A stretch of DNA of 19,677 bases, taken from positions 1 through 19,677 of the forward strand of contig WFPV01000131.1 of the NCBI GenBank assembly GCA_015487405.1, given 5' to 3'. The position numbers and the translations under genes are program-made. The notes below the pieces were generated by a model. That model had not been told where the DNA came from. It did not search any database and saw nothing but the letters and a program-made list of their open reading frames with translations. Every line of letters begins with the position of its first letter. Positions within the stretch are counted from its first letter, which is position 1. The DNA is from Aquifex sp. (GTDB lineage: Bacteria > Aquificota > Aquificia > Aquificales > Aquificaceae). Shown here piece after piece: positions 1 to 6,918 of this stretch.

Positions 1-2
1 GG

Positions 3-734
3 AGGCTTGCCCGCGAAGTTGGGGGAGAAGTAATTACTTACGGAAAAGAAGGAGATTTAAAAATTTTGAATTTTGATACCGCCTTCGGCGGTTCTAAGAT
101 AGAAGTTGAGTATAGAGGGAAAAAATACTCCTTTGAAACGAACCTAATAGGCGATTTTCAGGCTTACAACATCGCAGCCGCTCTTACCTTCGCCTTAGAG
201 GAAGGGATAGAGCCCGAAGTTATAGAAAAAGCCCTAAAAAGAGTTAAGGTTCCCGGAAGGTTTGAAGTGGTTTACAGCAACAGGTTTGCGGTTGTAGTGG
301 ATTACGCCCACACTCCCGATGCGATAGACAACGTCCTCAAGACAGCGAGGAAACTAACGAAAGGGAAACTCATCTCCGTTTACGGAGCGGGGGGAAACAG
401 GGACAAGGAAAAAAGACCCCTCATGGGAGAAGCGGGGGAACGCTGGAGCGACGTTCTCGTAATAACCTCCGACAACCCCAGGGACGAAGAGCCCGAGGAG
501 ATAATCAAGGACATCCTGAAAGGAATAAAGGATAAAAGCAAGGTAATAGTTGAACCAGACAGAAAAAAAGCGATAGAAAGAGCTCTAAAAATGGCGAAGG
601 AGGGCGACCTTGTAGCGGTTCTCGGCAAGGGGCACGAGACCTATCAGGAGATAAAAGGTGTAAAATATCCTTTCAATGACGCTGAAGTTATTAAAAACCT
701 GCTCGGAGGTGATGGTTGTATAGAGGAGAGTTGA
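3..734 (+). CDS. murE: MurE, UDP-MurNAc-L-Ala-D-Glu:meso-diaminopimelate ligase (C-terminal part; 5' end outside window)
   Basis: Cytoplasmic peptidoglycan precursor synthesis: an ATP-dependent Mur ligase that adds the third residue of the stem peptide. The reading frame is open from the first codon, so the N-terminal half lies upstream; 243 residues are visible. The central Mur ligase motif DYAHTPDA lies near base 300. A DNPR motif at 471-482 is known in the family to recognise meso-diaminopimelate rather than lysine. GKGHETYQ lies near the C-terminus. The TTG at 66 is internal, not a start. The stop codon lies inside the next gene (19-base overlap), so the two are probably co-transcribed. 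Identification is firm; only the true start is unknown. Confidence 0.95.
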   Translation, partial: RLAREVGGEVITYGKEGDLKILNFDTAFGGSKIEVEYRGKKYSFETNLIGDFQAYNIAAALTFALEEGIEPEVIEKALKRVKVPGRFEVVYSNRFAVVVDYAHTPDAIDNVLKTARKLTKGKLISVYGAGGNRDKEKRPLMGEAGERWSDVLVITSDNPRDEEPEEIIKDILKGIKDKSKVIVEPDRKKAIERALKMAKEGDLVAVLGKGHETYQEIKGVKYPFNDAEVIKNLLGGDGCIEES

Positions 735-1015
735 ACCCCGCCGGCGGAAAGACACCCTGCGACTTTGAGACGCTCTTTTACAACCTAAAGCAAGAGCTTT
801 TAGAAATCTTTAAGAGCGCGGACAAGCCCGTTCCTCGTGTAAAGATAAAGGAGCTTAAGTCCGCAAGCATCTGCGGACTCGTGAACCTGGCTAAGGTCTT
901 ACTCTACTTAGAGAACTTAGGGATAGTCACTATAGTAAATAAAGAGTATTACTACCAGGAGTGGGAGGTAGACATCCAGCCCCAGGTTTTGGACGTCCTA
1001 TTTGAACAGATATGA
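716..1015 (+). CDS. Hypothetical small winged-helix-like protein
   Basis: A 99-residue cytoplasmic protein of unknown function. Residues about 10-65 alternate short helices, and a short beta-rich end follows (IVTIVNKEYYYQEW). This is the pattern of a winged helix-turn-helix, but it is a fold impression, not a family match. The start is TTG at 716, with GGAGG at 705-709 six bases upstream; a second in-frame TTG at 731 would shorten it by five residues. It overlaps murE by 19 bases, and its stop overlaps the next start as ATGA (1012-1015), so translational coupling is likely. Compact overlaps on both sides argue that it is a real gene. Any DNA-binding role is inference. Confidence 0.7.
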   Translation: MYRGELNPAGGKTPCDFETLFYNLKQELLEIFKSADKPVPRVKIKELKSASICGLVNLAKVLLYLENLGIVTIVNKEYYYQEWEVDIQPQVLDVLFEQI

Positions 1016-1623
1016 AGAAGATTTACCTCATCCGTCACGCCCAAAGCGAATATAACGAGAAGGGAATCTTTCAGGGAAGACTGGATAGCGACCTCACTCC
1101 CTTGGGCTTTGTCCAGTCAAGACTCCTCGTAAACCGCTTTAAGAAGGAAAAACCCCAGGTAATATTCACCTCTCCCCAACGGAGGGCTTACAAGACCGCT
1201 CTCACGCTCTCCGATATACTCCAGATTCCCCTAATTGTTGAAGAAAGAATAAGGGAGATGTCCTTCGGAATCTTGGAGGGAAACCACTTCTGGACAATGT
1301 TTGAAGAAAATAAGGAGATGATTCTCAACTGGCTCAAAGACCCCGTAAAACACCCTCTTCCCACTCAGGAGGATATGAAGGAGTTCGAAAAAAGGATAAG
1401 AAGTTTTTTAGAGGATTTAAAGAAGAGGAAGGAAGAGGTTATAGCCGTAGTGGGACACGGTGGAACGCTTCACGGACTCGTCTGCTTAGCCCTCGGTATA
1501 GGTCTTGAGAAGATGTGGCATATCCATATGGACAATACGGGAGTGAGCCTTCTGGAATACGACGGAGAGCGTTTTTACCTTAGAGAGCTCAACGATACCT
1601 GTCATCTCGTACCGCTCGGTTGA
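1012..1623 (+). CDS. Histidine phosphatase family enzyme (phosphoglycerate mutase-like; possible metal-independent phosphoserine phosphatase)
   Basis: A 203-residue protein of the branch-1 histidine phosphatase superfamily. RHAQS (residues 8-12) carries the phospho-accepting His9. SPQRRA holds Arg58, Glu82 is the likely acid, and His149 in VGHGG completes the pocket. It is shorter than true dPGM (about 250 residues). Its C-terminal TCHL motif (196-199) resembles the end of the Hydrogenobacter thermophilus phosphoserine phosphatase PspA as I recall it. However, position 85, a His in that enzyme as I recall, is Phe here, so substrate assignment stays open. The gene starts inside the stop of the preceding gene (ATGA), without a clear ribosome site. 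Its 3' end overlaps the convergent peptidase gene by 22 bases. Confidence 0.85.
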   Translation: MKKIYLIRHAQSEYNEKGIFQGRLDSDLTPLGFVQSRLLVNRFKKEKPQVIFTSPQRRAYKTALTLSDILQIPLIVEERIREMSFGILEGNHFWTMFEENKEMILNWLKDPVKHPLPTQEDMKEFEKRIRSFLEDLKKRKEEVIAVVGHGGTLHGLVCLALGIGLEKMWHIHMDNTGVSLLEYDGERFYLRELNDTCHLVPLG

Positions 1624-2873
1624 AGGGCGGGAAGGATGTTATGCTTAATCCACCACTTATCCCACCATTCTATGGGGTTTACCGGAACTCCGTGAACGAT
1701 CATCCCGTAGTGAAGGTGGTCCCCGAAAGCAAGTCCGGTTGTGTCGGTATAACCTATTATCTGTCCCTTTTTAACTACATCTCCCTTCTTTACCTTGAAC
1801 TCGGCTAAGTGTCCGTAAAGGCTCATGAGACCGTATCCGTGGTCTATTATCACCGTATTCCCGTAAATACCAAGAAAGCCTGCGTAAACCACCTTACCGC
1901 TGTTTGCAGCCTGAACGGGAGCGTTCCTCACAGAAGCCAGGTCGTAACCCCAGTGGTAACTCTCACTTATCTTTTCCCCTTCGTAGGTGTATATTCTCTT
2001 TTCTCCGAATACGGAAACCACCTTACTGTTTCTGAGCTGCAAAAACTTACCCTTCCAGTAAAGTTTTTCTTCGGACTTCTTTCCTACCTCCGCTATAAAT
2101 TCCTCGTTCTCCCTGCGTATTTCCTCGTTAACCTTTTTAAAGGCGTCTATAAAAGAAAGCTCGTTAGCTTCTTCTCCCAAAAGATTTGCGAGTTTTATAC
2201 GCACCTTCTTTTCTTTCCCCTTGAGCTCTATCCTGTAGCGGGGATAACGTCTTGTCTTTAAAACCGAAGGTAGTTCTATCCTCGTTACATTTCCTATACG
2301 GTCCTTAGCTTCCAAAACTATACTTCCCCTAAAGTTGATGGGAACAGCAAAAAGGGAAACGTAGACGTTGTTACCTACCTTGTAAAAGGGAAAGTGAATG
2401 TTGCCCACCTTTAGCGAAAGATCCGCCTTTTCGCTTACCGTTATCCTAACAGCTCCGCTTCCTCCGTTTATAACCGCATAGGGGGCAAAAAGTATATCGA
2501 CCCGCGGGGGCGTGTAGTCTATGTAGCTCTTTACCGTGTATGTATCCTTAATGAAGAAAAAGCGTGTTAACTCGACTACTGTCTGAGCCTCCCCTTCCTT
2601 CAGCCCCATCTTTTTCGGTCTTATCTCCAGCTTTAGTTCCCTGACAGGAGGTCCATCGTAGAGGAGAACTCCCTTCCCGTTCTGTAGAATCTTTACCACA
2701 ACCCTTTCCGTCTTTTCAAAGTTTTCTAAGCGGAGGGTAATCTCCTTCTTCTTGGTCAAGTTCCTAAAGGCCTCTAAGTTATCAACCCTCGGTTTGGAGA
2801 GGACAAAGAGGTAAAAACCCCCTCCCGCTATTAATCCCAATGTTCCTAAAAATCCCAGTAATTTCTTTCTCAT
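1602..2873 (-). CDS. Membrane-anchored M23-family metallopeptidase (LytM/NlpD-like)
   Basis: A 423-residue protein with one N-terminal membrane segment (residues 5-25), then a long beta-rich extracytoplasmic region (about 40-210), a helical linker (about 230-270), and a C-terminal M23 domain (about 305-400). The zinc-binding signature is intact: H307-xxx-D311 in HWGYD and H386-x-H388 in DHLHYG, with the catalytic His355 in YGHL. M23 enzymes cleave peptidoglycan cross-links. An intact site argues for an active hydrolase rather than an EnvC-type activator. The start ATG lacks a Shine-Dalgarno site and sits 20 bases from the divergent lplA. The substrate bond is not predictable from sequence. 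Confidence 0.88.
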   Translation of the reverse strand: MRKKLLGFLGTLGLIAGGGFYLFVLSKPRVDNLEAFRNLTKKKEITLRLENFEKTERVVVKILQNGKGVLLYDGPPVRELKLEIRPKKMGLKEGEAQTVVELTRFFFIKDTYTVKSYIDYTPPRVDILFAPYAVINGGSGAVRITVSEKADLSLKVGNIHFPFYKVGNNVYVSLFAVPINFRGSIVLEAKDRIGNVTRIELPSVLKTRRYPRYRIELKGKEKKVRIKLANLLGEEANELSFIDAFKKVNEEIRRENEEFIAEVGKKSEEKLYWKGKFLQLRNSKVVSVFGEKRIYTYEGEKISESYHWGYDLASVRNAPVQAANSGKVVYAGFLGIYGNTVIIDHGYGLMSLYGHLAEFKVKKGDVVKKGQIIGYTDTTGLAFGDHLHYGMIVHGVPVNPIEWWDKWWIKHNILPALQPSGTR

Positions 2874-2893
2874 AAATTCTATATTTTAGCTTT
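2874..2893. promoter_or_regulatory. Divergent promoter region, M23 peptidase / lplA
   Basis: Only 20 bases separate two divergent ATGs. Leftward, TAAAAT lies 9 bases before the peptidase ATG. Rightward, TATATT lies about 8 bases before the lplA ATG. Neither side has a purine-rich ribosome site. The geometry fits paired -10 boxes producing leaderless or near-leaderless mRNAs, with -35 elements inside the opposite gene. This is inferred from spacing only. Confidence 0.4.
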
Positions 2894-3931
2894 ATGAAAA
2901 TCTTTAGAGCGGGTCTCCAAGGAAACCTCCGTTCTATAACCCTATTTCATGCACTGGCAAGGCTCGGAAAAGAAGGACTGATTATAACAACACCGACGGA
3001 TACCTACGTCAGCGTCGGATACTTCGACAAAACCGAAGAAATAGTGGACCTAAAAAAATGCAAGGAGTTAAATATTCCGGTTATCCGTAGGGAAGTAGGA
3101 GGAGGGGCCGTGCTCCTTCATCCCAACCAGGTCTTTTACCAACTCATACTGAAAAGGGAAAGAGCACCCTTTAAGGTTACGGACGCGTATAAACACTTCT
3201 CACAGGCCGTTATAAACGCCTACAAAAGGCTCGGTGTTGAGACAGAGTACAGACCCATAAACGACATAGTGGTCAAGAGGAACAAAAAGAAAATCAGCGG
3301 ACAAGGAGCCGCGGATATAGAGGGAATGTTCGTATTCGTAGGGGGAATTCTCCTGAGATTCGACACTAAACTTATGGCACAGCTCTTCAAGGTCCCCGAA
3401 GAGAAGTTCAGGGACAAACTGTACAAAAGCCTGGAGGAAAACATATCCTGGGTGGAAAAAGAAACCGGAAGGCTTCCCTCTTACGAAGAAGTGGAAGAAA
3501 TCCTGATAGAGGAGTTCTCGAATCTTCTACCCTTCGAAGGAGAAGAAGAAATTCCGCCCGAAGCCTACGAACTTGCCGACAAGCTAAAAGAGGAGTTCAT
3601 TTCCGAAGAAGCTCTCTTAGAGGATACGGGAAGAAAACATAGAGCAATAAAACTCAGGGAGGGAGTGTACCTGAGAACCTCCATCCACAAAGCCAGAGGA
3701 GGACTTATAAGGGCGGAGGTCTGGACTGACGGCGAGAGAATAGAAAGCGTACGCATATATGGGGACTTCACCCTGTATCCCAAAGATAGTATTAAAAAAC
3801 TTGAGGACGCCCTTACGGGCGTATCTTTTAATAAAGAAGAGATTAAAAAGAAAGTAGAAGAGTTCCTCGGTGAGGTAGAGTTTCCCGGCGTAAGTGCCGA
3901 GGACCTTGTGAAGGTCATTTACGGAGATTGA
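2894..3931 (+). CDS. lplA: Lipoate-protein ligase
   Basis: A 345-residue cytoplasmic enzyme that activates lipoate with ATP and transfers it to lipoyl-domain proteins such as glycine cleavage H protein. The N-terminal catalytic domain has the lipoate-binding RREVGGGAV motif (residues 65-73) and the KKISGQGAA segment with the likely catalytic Lys133. Residues about 250-345 look like the accessory C-terminal domain of bipartite LplA enzymes, so this appears to be a full-length ligase rather than an octanoyltransferase. No Shine-Dalgarno site precedes the ATG. The stop codon lies one base from the stop of the convergent rusA. Aquificales also use lipoate-binding proteins in sulfur oxidation, so these are possible substrates (inference). 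Confidence 0.88.
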   Translation: MKIFRAGLQGNLRSITLFHALARLGKEGLIITTPTDTYVSVGYFDKTEEIVDLKKCKELNIPVIRREVGGGAVLLHPNQVFYQLILKRERAPFKVTDAYKHFSQAVINAYKRLGVETEYRPINDIVVKRNKKKISGQGAADIEGMFVFVGGILLRFDTKLMAQLFKVPEEKFRDKLYKSLEENISWVEKETGRLPSYEEVEEILIEEFSNLLPFEGEEEIPPEAYELADKLKEEFISEEALLEDTGRKHRAIKLREGVYLRTSIHKARGGLIRAEVWTDGERIESVRIYGDFTLYPKDSIKKLEDALTGVSFNKEEIKKKVEEFLGEVEFPGVSAEDLVKVIYGD

Positions 3932-3932
3932 G

Positions 3933-4298
3933 CTATTTCTCTTCGAACCTCCTTATCTTTATGTATACACCTTCCTTTCCTTTTTCTATTCTTTTCACCG
4001 TTCTTACTTCGTATATAAGGTTATCATTCTTTATCACACCTGCTTTCTCCATAACGTCCCACAGGCTCTTTAACATATTGTCTATGTCCCTTTTCCTTCT
4101 GTTTGGGAGAACCAAAACTATATCCACGGAAACTTCGTAGTCTATAGGTTTCCCCTTATACTGTTCTCTCAACTCCCATATAGCCCTTGCTTCCCAGTTA
4201 ACGACCCTCGGAGGTTTGAAAACTTTACCCCCCCTTGTCCTTATATACCTATTACTCTTAGGAACGGGTAACTTAGAAAGGAAGAGCTCTATATCCAT
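3933..4298 (-). CDS. rusA: RusA-family Holliday junction resolvase
   Basis: A 121-residue endonuclease that resolves four-way DNA junctions during recombination. The key motif RDIDNMLK gives Asp71 and Asp73, with Lys77 shortly after. AGVIKNDNLI gives Asp92. These align with E. coli RusA Asp70, Asp72, Lys76 and Asp91, so the active site is complete. RusA genes usually belong to prophages, but no phage gene is nearby and base composition matches the flanks. An Aquifex RusA has been reported to resolve Holliday junctions in vitro. The ATG at 4298 has no Shine-Dalgarno site and lies 21 bases from a divergent start. Confidence 0.93.
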   Translation of the reverse strand: MDIELFLSKLPVPKSNRYIRTRGGKVFKPPRVVNWEARAIWELREQYKGKPIDYEVSVDIVLVLPNRRKRDIDNMLKSLWDVMEKAGVIKNDNLIYEVRTVKRIEKGKEGVYIKIRRFEEK

Positions 4299-4319
4299 TC
4301 TCGGGTTTAAATAATAATT
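4299..4319. promoter_or_regulatory. Divergent promoter region, rusA / Trbp111 gene
   Basis: A 21-base AT-rich spacer between two divergent ATGs. Rightward, TAAATAATAATT runs directly into the Trbp111-type ATG. Leftward, TATTTA lies 9 bases before the rusA ATG. Neither start has a Shine-Dalgarno site, so leaderless transcripts from overlapping promoters are the simplest reading. No transcript data support this. Confidence 0.38.
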
Positions 4320-4658
4320 ATGGCAGAAGAAAAAGCTTTGATAGGAATAGAAGACTTCCTAAAGGTGGACCTAAGGGTGGCTAAGGTGCTCTCTGCGGAA
4401 AGAGTAGAAGGCTCGGAAAAACTTCTAAAGCTTCAAATCTCCCTCGGGGATGAAGAAAGGATTATAGTGGCCGGTATAGCCAAATACTATACACCTGAGG
4501 AGCTCGTAGGTAAGAAGATAATTGTTGTTGCTAACCTAAAACCCCGTAAAATCTTCGGGATAACCTCCCAGGGTATGCTGCTTGCCGCATCCGACGGAGA
4601 AAACTTATCCCTAATCGTTCCAGATAGAGATATAAAAGAGGGCTCTAAGCTAAGTTGA
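4320..4658 (+). CDS. Structure-specific tRNA-binding protein, Trbp111 type (EMAPII/MetRS-beta OB-fold)
   Basis: A 112-residue stand-alone tRNA-binding OB-fold domain, homologous to the C-terminal domain of bacterial methionyl-tRNA synthetase. Characteristic segments are FLKVDLRVAKVLSAERVEGSEK (residues 13-34, quoted in shortened sense: the DLRVAKV core), ANLKPRKIFGITSQGMLLAA-type signature near residues 71-90, and the tail LIVPDRDIKEGSKL. Trbp111 was first described from Aquifex aeolicus as a dimer that recognises tRNA shape rather than sequence. Here it has no synthetase attached. It overlaps scpA as TTGA (4655-4658), so the two are likely co-translated. It could also be called a MetRS beta subunit. 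Confidence 0.92.
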   Translation: MAEEKALIGIEDFLKVDLRVAKVLSAERVEGSEKLLKLQISLGDEERIIVAGIAKYYTPEELVGKKIIVVANLKPRKIFGITSQGMLLAASDGENLSLIVPDRDIKEGSKLS

Positions 4659-5278
4659 GATACTTCCATTTCGAAGAGGAACACCCTTTTTCTCTCATCG
4701 TTCCTCTCATAGAGGAGGGAAAGCTCGATCCCTGGGAAGTGGACATAGTGGAGCTTGCCAACCTTTACTTAGAGGAGCTCAGAAGAAGGGAGACCCTGGA
4801 TCTCAGGGTGCCCGCAAGGGCTATAGTTGCCGCTGCTTTTCTTCTTAAAAAAAAGGTAGAGGTGCTCTTTCCAAAGCCTCCGAGAAAACCCAGGGAAAGG
4901 AAATACACCCTCCAGGAAATAGTGGATATGTTTGAGGAAGAATACCCGCAAGTGGAGCAGGAGCTCCAACAGAACGTAGAAAAGATAAAAAAAACCATTA
5001 GGAGGAAAAGTACTGCCCGACGGAACCCCAGAAAGAGGAAGAAACCCGAAAAGGAAATCCCGCTTCACATATCCAAATTTGAGGAAGTTCTTGAGGAACT
5101 CTGGGAGTTTTTTAAAAAACTGGATGTAGGGACAAGGATAAAATTCTTCACCTTTTTAGATAAAAGGAACTTCGTACCCCAGGTTATGGCACTCCTGTAT
5201 CTAGATTACGACAACAAGATAAGGCTCTACCAGGATAAACCCTTCGATGACTTGGAGATAGAGATATTAGAAACCTAA
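4655..5278 (+). CDS. scpA: ScpA, segregation and condensation protein A (kleisin)
   Basis: A 207-residue kleisin that bridges SMC heads with ScpB in the chromosome-condensing complex. The family start FxGPLdLLL is diverged here to HPFSLIVPLIEEGKLDPWEV. It is followed by the conserved helix DIVELANLYLEEL and AAAFLLKKKVEVL. The middle (about residues 95-140) is a charged, basic linker rich in Lys, Arg and Glu. Residues about 145-207 form the C-terminal winged helix that binds the SMC cap. The start is TTG at 4655, overlapping the preceding stop. Length is slightly below the usual 230-260. No scpB or smc is present in the window. The 3' end overlaps thrC by 12 bases on the opposite strand. Confidence 0.88.
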   Translation: MRYFHFEEEHPFSLIVPLIEEGKLDPWEVDIVELANLYLEELRRRETLDLRVPARAIVAAAFLLKKKVEVLFPKPPRKPRERKYTLQEIVDMFEEEYPQVEQELQQNVEKIKKTIRRKSTARRNPRKRKKPEKEIPLHISKFEEVLEELWEFFKKLDVGTRIKFFTFLDKRNFVPQVMALLYLDYDNKIRLYQDKPFDDLEIEILET

Positions 5279-6325
5279 CACCTCTATAACCTTTTCGAGG
5301 TCCGGCGGGACGTTTATCGGCTCTTCACACACTTTTATGGCTGTGTCCGGGTCCTTCAAGCCGTTACCCGTAAGGGTACAGGTCACCACTTCACCGCCTT
5401 TAAAGAAACCTTCCCTCGTAAGCTTTATAAGACCTGCAACGCTTGCGGCGGATGCCGGTTCGCAGAATATTCCCTCCGTGGAAGCTATAAGCTTGTAAGC
5501 GTAAAGAATTTCGCTGTCACTGACCGCATCAATCTTTCCACCGCTCTCTTGAGCTGCCTTCAGAGCAGATTTCCAGCTGTAAGGATTTCCTATCTTTATT
5601 GCCGTAGCTATGGTCTGAGGGTTCTTTATTGGATACCCCTTCACTATAGGAGCGGCACCTTCAGCCTGCCATCCCATCATTTTGGGAAGCTTTGATATCT
5701 TTCCCTCCTCGTAGTAACGCTTAAATCCTTTCCAATAGGCGGTTATATTTCCCGCGTTTCCCACGGGGATAAAGTGATAGTCGGGAGCGTCTCCTAAGAC
5801 GTCGCATATCTCGAAAGCCGCCGTTTTTTGACCTTCTATTCTATAAGGATTGACGGAGTTTACGATTTCTACAGGAAACATCTCCCCTATCTTTCTCACG
5901 ATGTACAAGGCATCGTCAAAGGTTCCCTGTATAGCCAGAACTTTCGCACCGTAAATCATAGCTTGAGACAGTTTTCCTATAGCCACCGCACCTTTTGGTA
6001 GGAGAACGTAAGCTCTGAGACCTGCCCTTGCTGCGTAAGCTGCTGCTGAAGCCGAAGTGTTACCGGTGGAAGCACATATAACAGCCTTCTTACCACTTTC
6101 GACCGCCTTCGATATGGCGAGGGTCATACCCCTATCCTTAAAAGAGCCCGTAGGATTAAGTCCTTCATACTTAAGAAAAATCTTTCCTTTAAAGCCTATA
6201 GCCTTAGCAAGATTCGGAGCTTCTATAAGGGGTGTATTTCCTTCAAGGAGAGTTATTACGGGAGTTTTCTCCGAAACAGGTAAGTATTTTCTGAAATGCT
6301 CTATGATTCCTCGCCACCCGTCCAT
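5267..6325 (-). CDS. thrC: Threonine synthase
   Basis: A 352-residue PLP-dependent enzyme converting O-phospho-L-homoserine to L-threonine in the cytoplasm. The PLP lysine is Lys63 in TGSFKDRGM. STGNTSASAAAYAARAG supplies the substrate and phosphate loop. PVGNAGNI binds the cofactor phosphate, and TLTGNGLKD near residue 320 is the usual C-terminal signature. Length matches the short (class II, about 350-residue) threonine synthases without the N-terminal extension of plant and yeast enzymes. The start ATG at 6325 has no ribosome site. The 3' end overlaps scpA. No other threonine-pathway gene is nearby. A second ThrC-type paralogue elsewhere cannot be excluded. Confidence 0.94.
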   Translation of the reverse strand: MDGWRGIIEHFRKYLPVSEKTPVITLLEGNTPLIEAPNLAKAIGFKGKIFLKYEGLNPTGSFKDRGMTLAISKAVESGKKAVICASTGNTSASAAAYAARAGLRAYVLLPKGAVAIGKLSQAMIYGAKVLAIQGTFDDALYIVRKIGEMFPVEIVNSVNPYRIEGQKTAAFEICDVLGDAPDYHFIPVGNAGNITAYWKGFKRYYEEGKISKLPKMMGWQAEGAAPIVKGYPIKNPQTIATAIKIGNPYSWKSALKAAQESGGKIDAVSDSEILYAYKLIASTEGIFCEPASAASVAGLIKLTREGFFKGGEVVTCTLTGNGLKDPDTAIKVCEEPINVPPDLEKVIEVLGF

Positions 6326-6450
6326 GTCTTGTATATGATTGTATTACAGACCATTCGGTTCAAGGAGCCTTTCCCCAATTTATAAAGATATTAGAATATG
6401 GTATTATACTTATATAGTAAACACTAACTCAAAAAAGGAGGTAAGCCAAT
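6326..6450. promoter_or_regulatory. Intergenic regulatory region, thrC / exported rhodanese
   Basis: At 125 bases this is one of the larger spacers in the window. For the rhodanese gene, TTTATA at 6379-6384 and TATTAT at 6402-6407, with TG one base upstream of the latter, form a plausible extended -10 promoter with a 17-base spacer. The transcript would carry a leader of about 35 bases with a strong AGGAGGT Shine-Dalgarno (6436-6441 core), nine bases before ATG. For thrC, TACAAT lies at 6343-6338 on the minus strand, close to its ATG. Confidence 0.5.
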
Positions 6451-6918
6451 ATGAAGAAGCTTATAGTTACTGCACTTGCTGTGTTTACTCTTTCAACGGC
6501 TTCTTTCTCCATCGATTGGGAACTTGCCAAGAAGTACGATGCTATATTCAGCAGGCTAGACCAGAAGATGCTCGTGAAGTCCCCTTGCAGGGTTACACCC
6601 AAACAGGTTCTCGAAATGATAAAGAACGGGGAAGATATAGTTCTTCTGGATATCAGAACAGAACCTGAACAATCCATAGTTGGACTTACCTATAAAAACA
6701 GCATACACATACCTATGGATAAACTCTTTAAGGAGGAAAATCTCAAGAAGCTTCCCAGAGACAAAAAGATTATCGTTATTTGCCATTCTGGTGCAAGAGC
6801 TATAGCCGCAACGTTTGCATTAAGAAGTCTTGGATTCAACAACGCTTACGCACTCAAGGGGGGAATATCCACACTCGCTAACTACGTAACACCCAAAACT
6901 ACCTTAGGTATAAAGTAA
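6451..6918 (+). CDS. Exported single-domain rhodanese (sulfurtransferase)
   Basis: A 155-residue protein with a Sec-type signal peptide (MKKLIV, a hydrophobic core, likely cleavage near residue 20 after SFS) followed by one rhodanese domain (about residues 45-145). The active-site loop is CHSGARA with the persulfide-forming Cys111. LLDIRTEPEQ is the conserved CH2A-like segment. It is predicted to be periplasmic, carrying sulfane sulfur from thiosulfate or polysulfide, which fits an organism that oxidises sulfur compounds; the substrate is inference. A second Cys (46) lies before the domain. Unlike most first genes here it has a strong Shine-Dalgarno and a real leader. The 3' end overlaps dus by 15 bases. 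Confidence 0.88.
   Translation: MKKLIVTALAVFTLSTASFSIDWELAKKYDAIFSRLDQKMLVKSPCRVTPKQVLEMIKNGEDIVLLDIRTEPEQSIVGLTYKNSIHIPMDKLFKEENLKKLPRDKKIIVICHSGARAIAATFALRSLGFNNAYALKGGISTLANYVTPKTTLGIK

Noticed and set aside
1620..2261. Plus-strand open frames of 62 and 150 residues
   Set aside because: They lie wholly opposite the M23 peptidase gene, whose metal motifs are intact; composition is that of antisense coding sequence.
6339..6668. 109-residue plus-strand frame across the thrC/rhodanese spacer
   Set aside because: Out of frame with the rhodanese gene, which has a signal peptide, an intact active site and a strong ribosome site; the frame has no family features.
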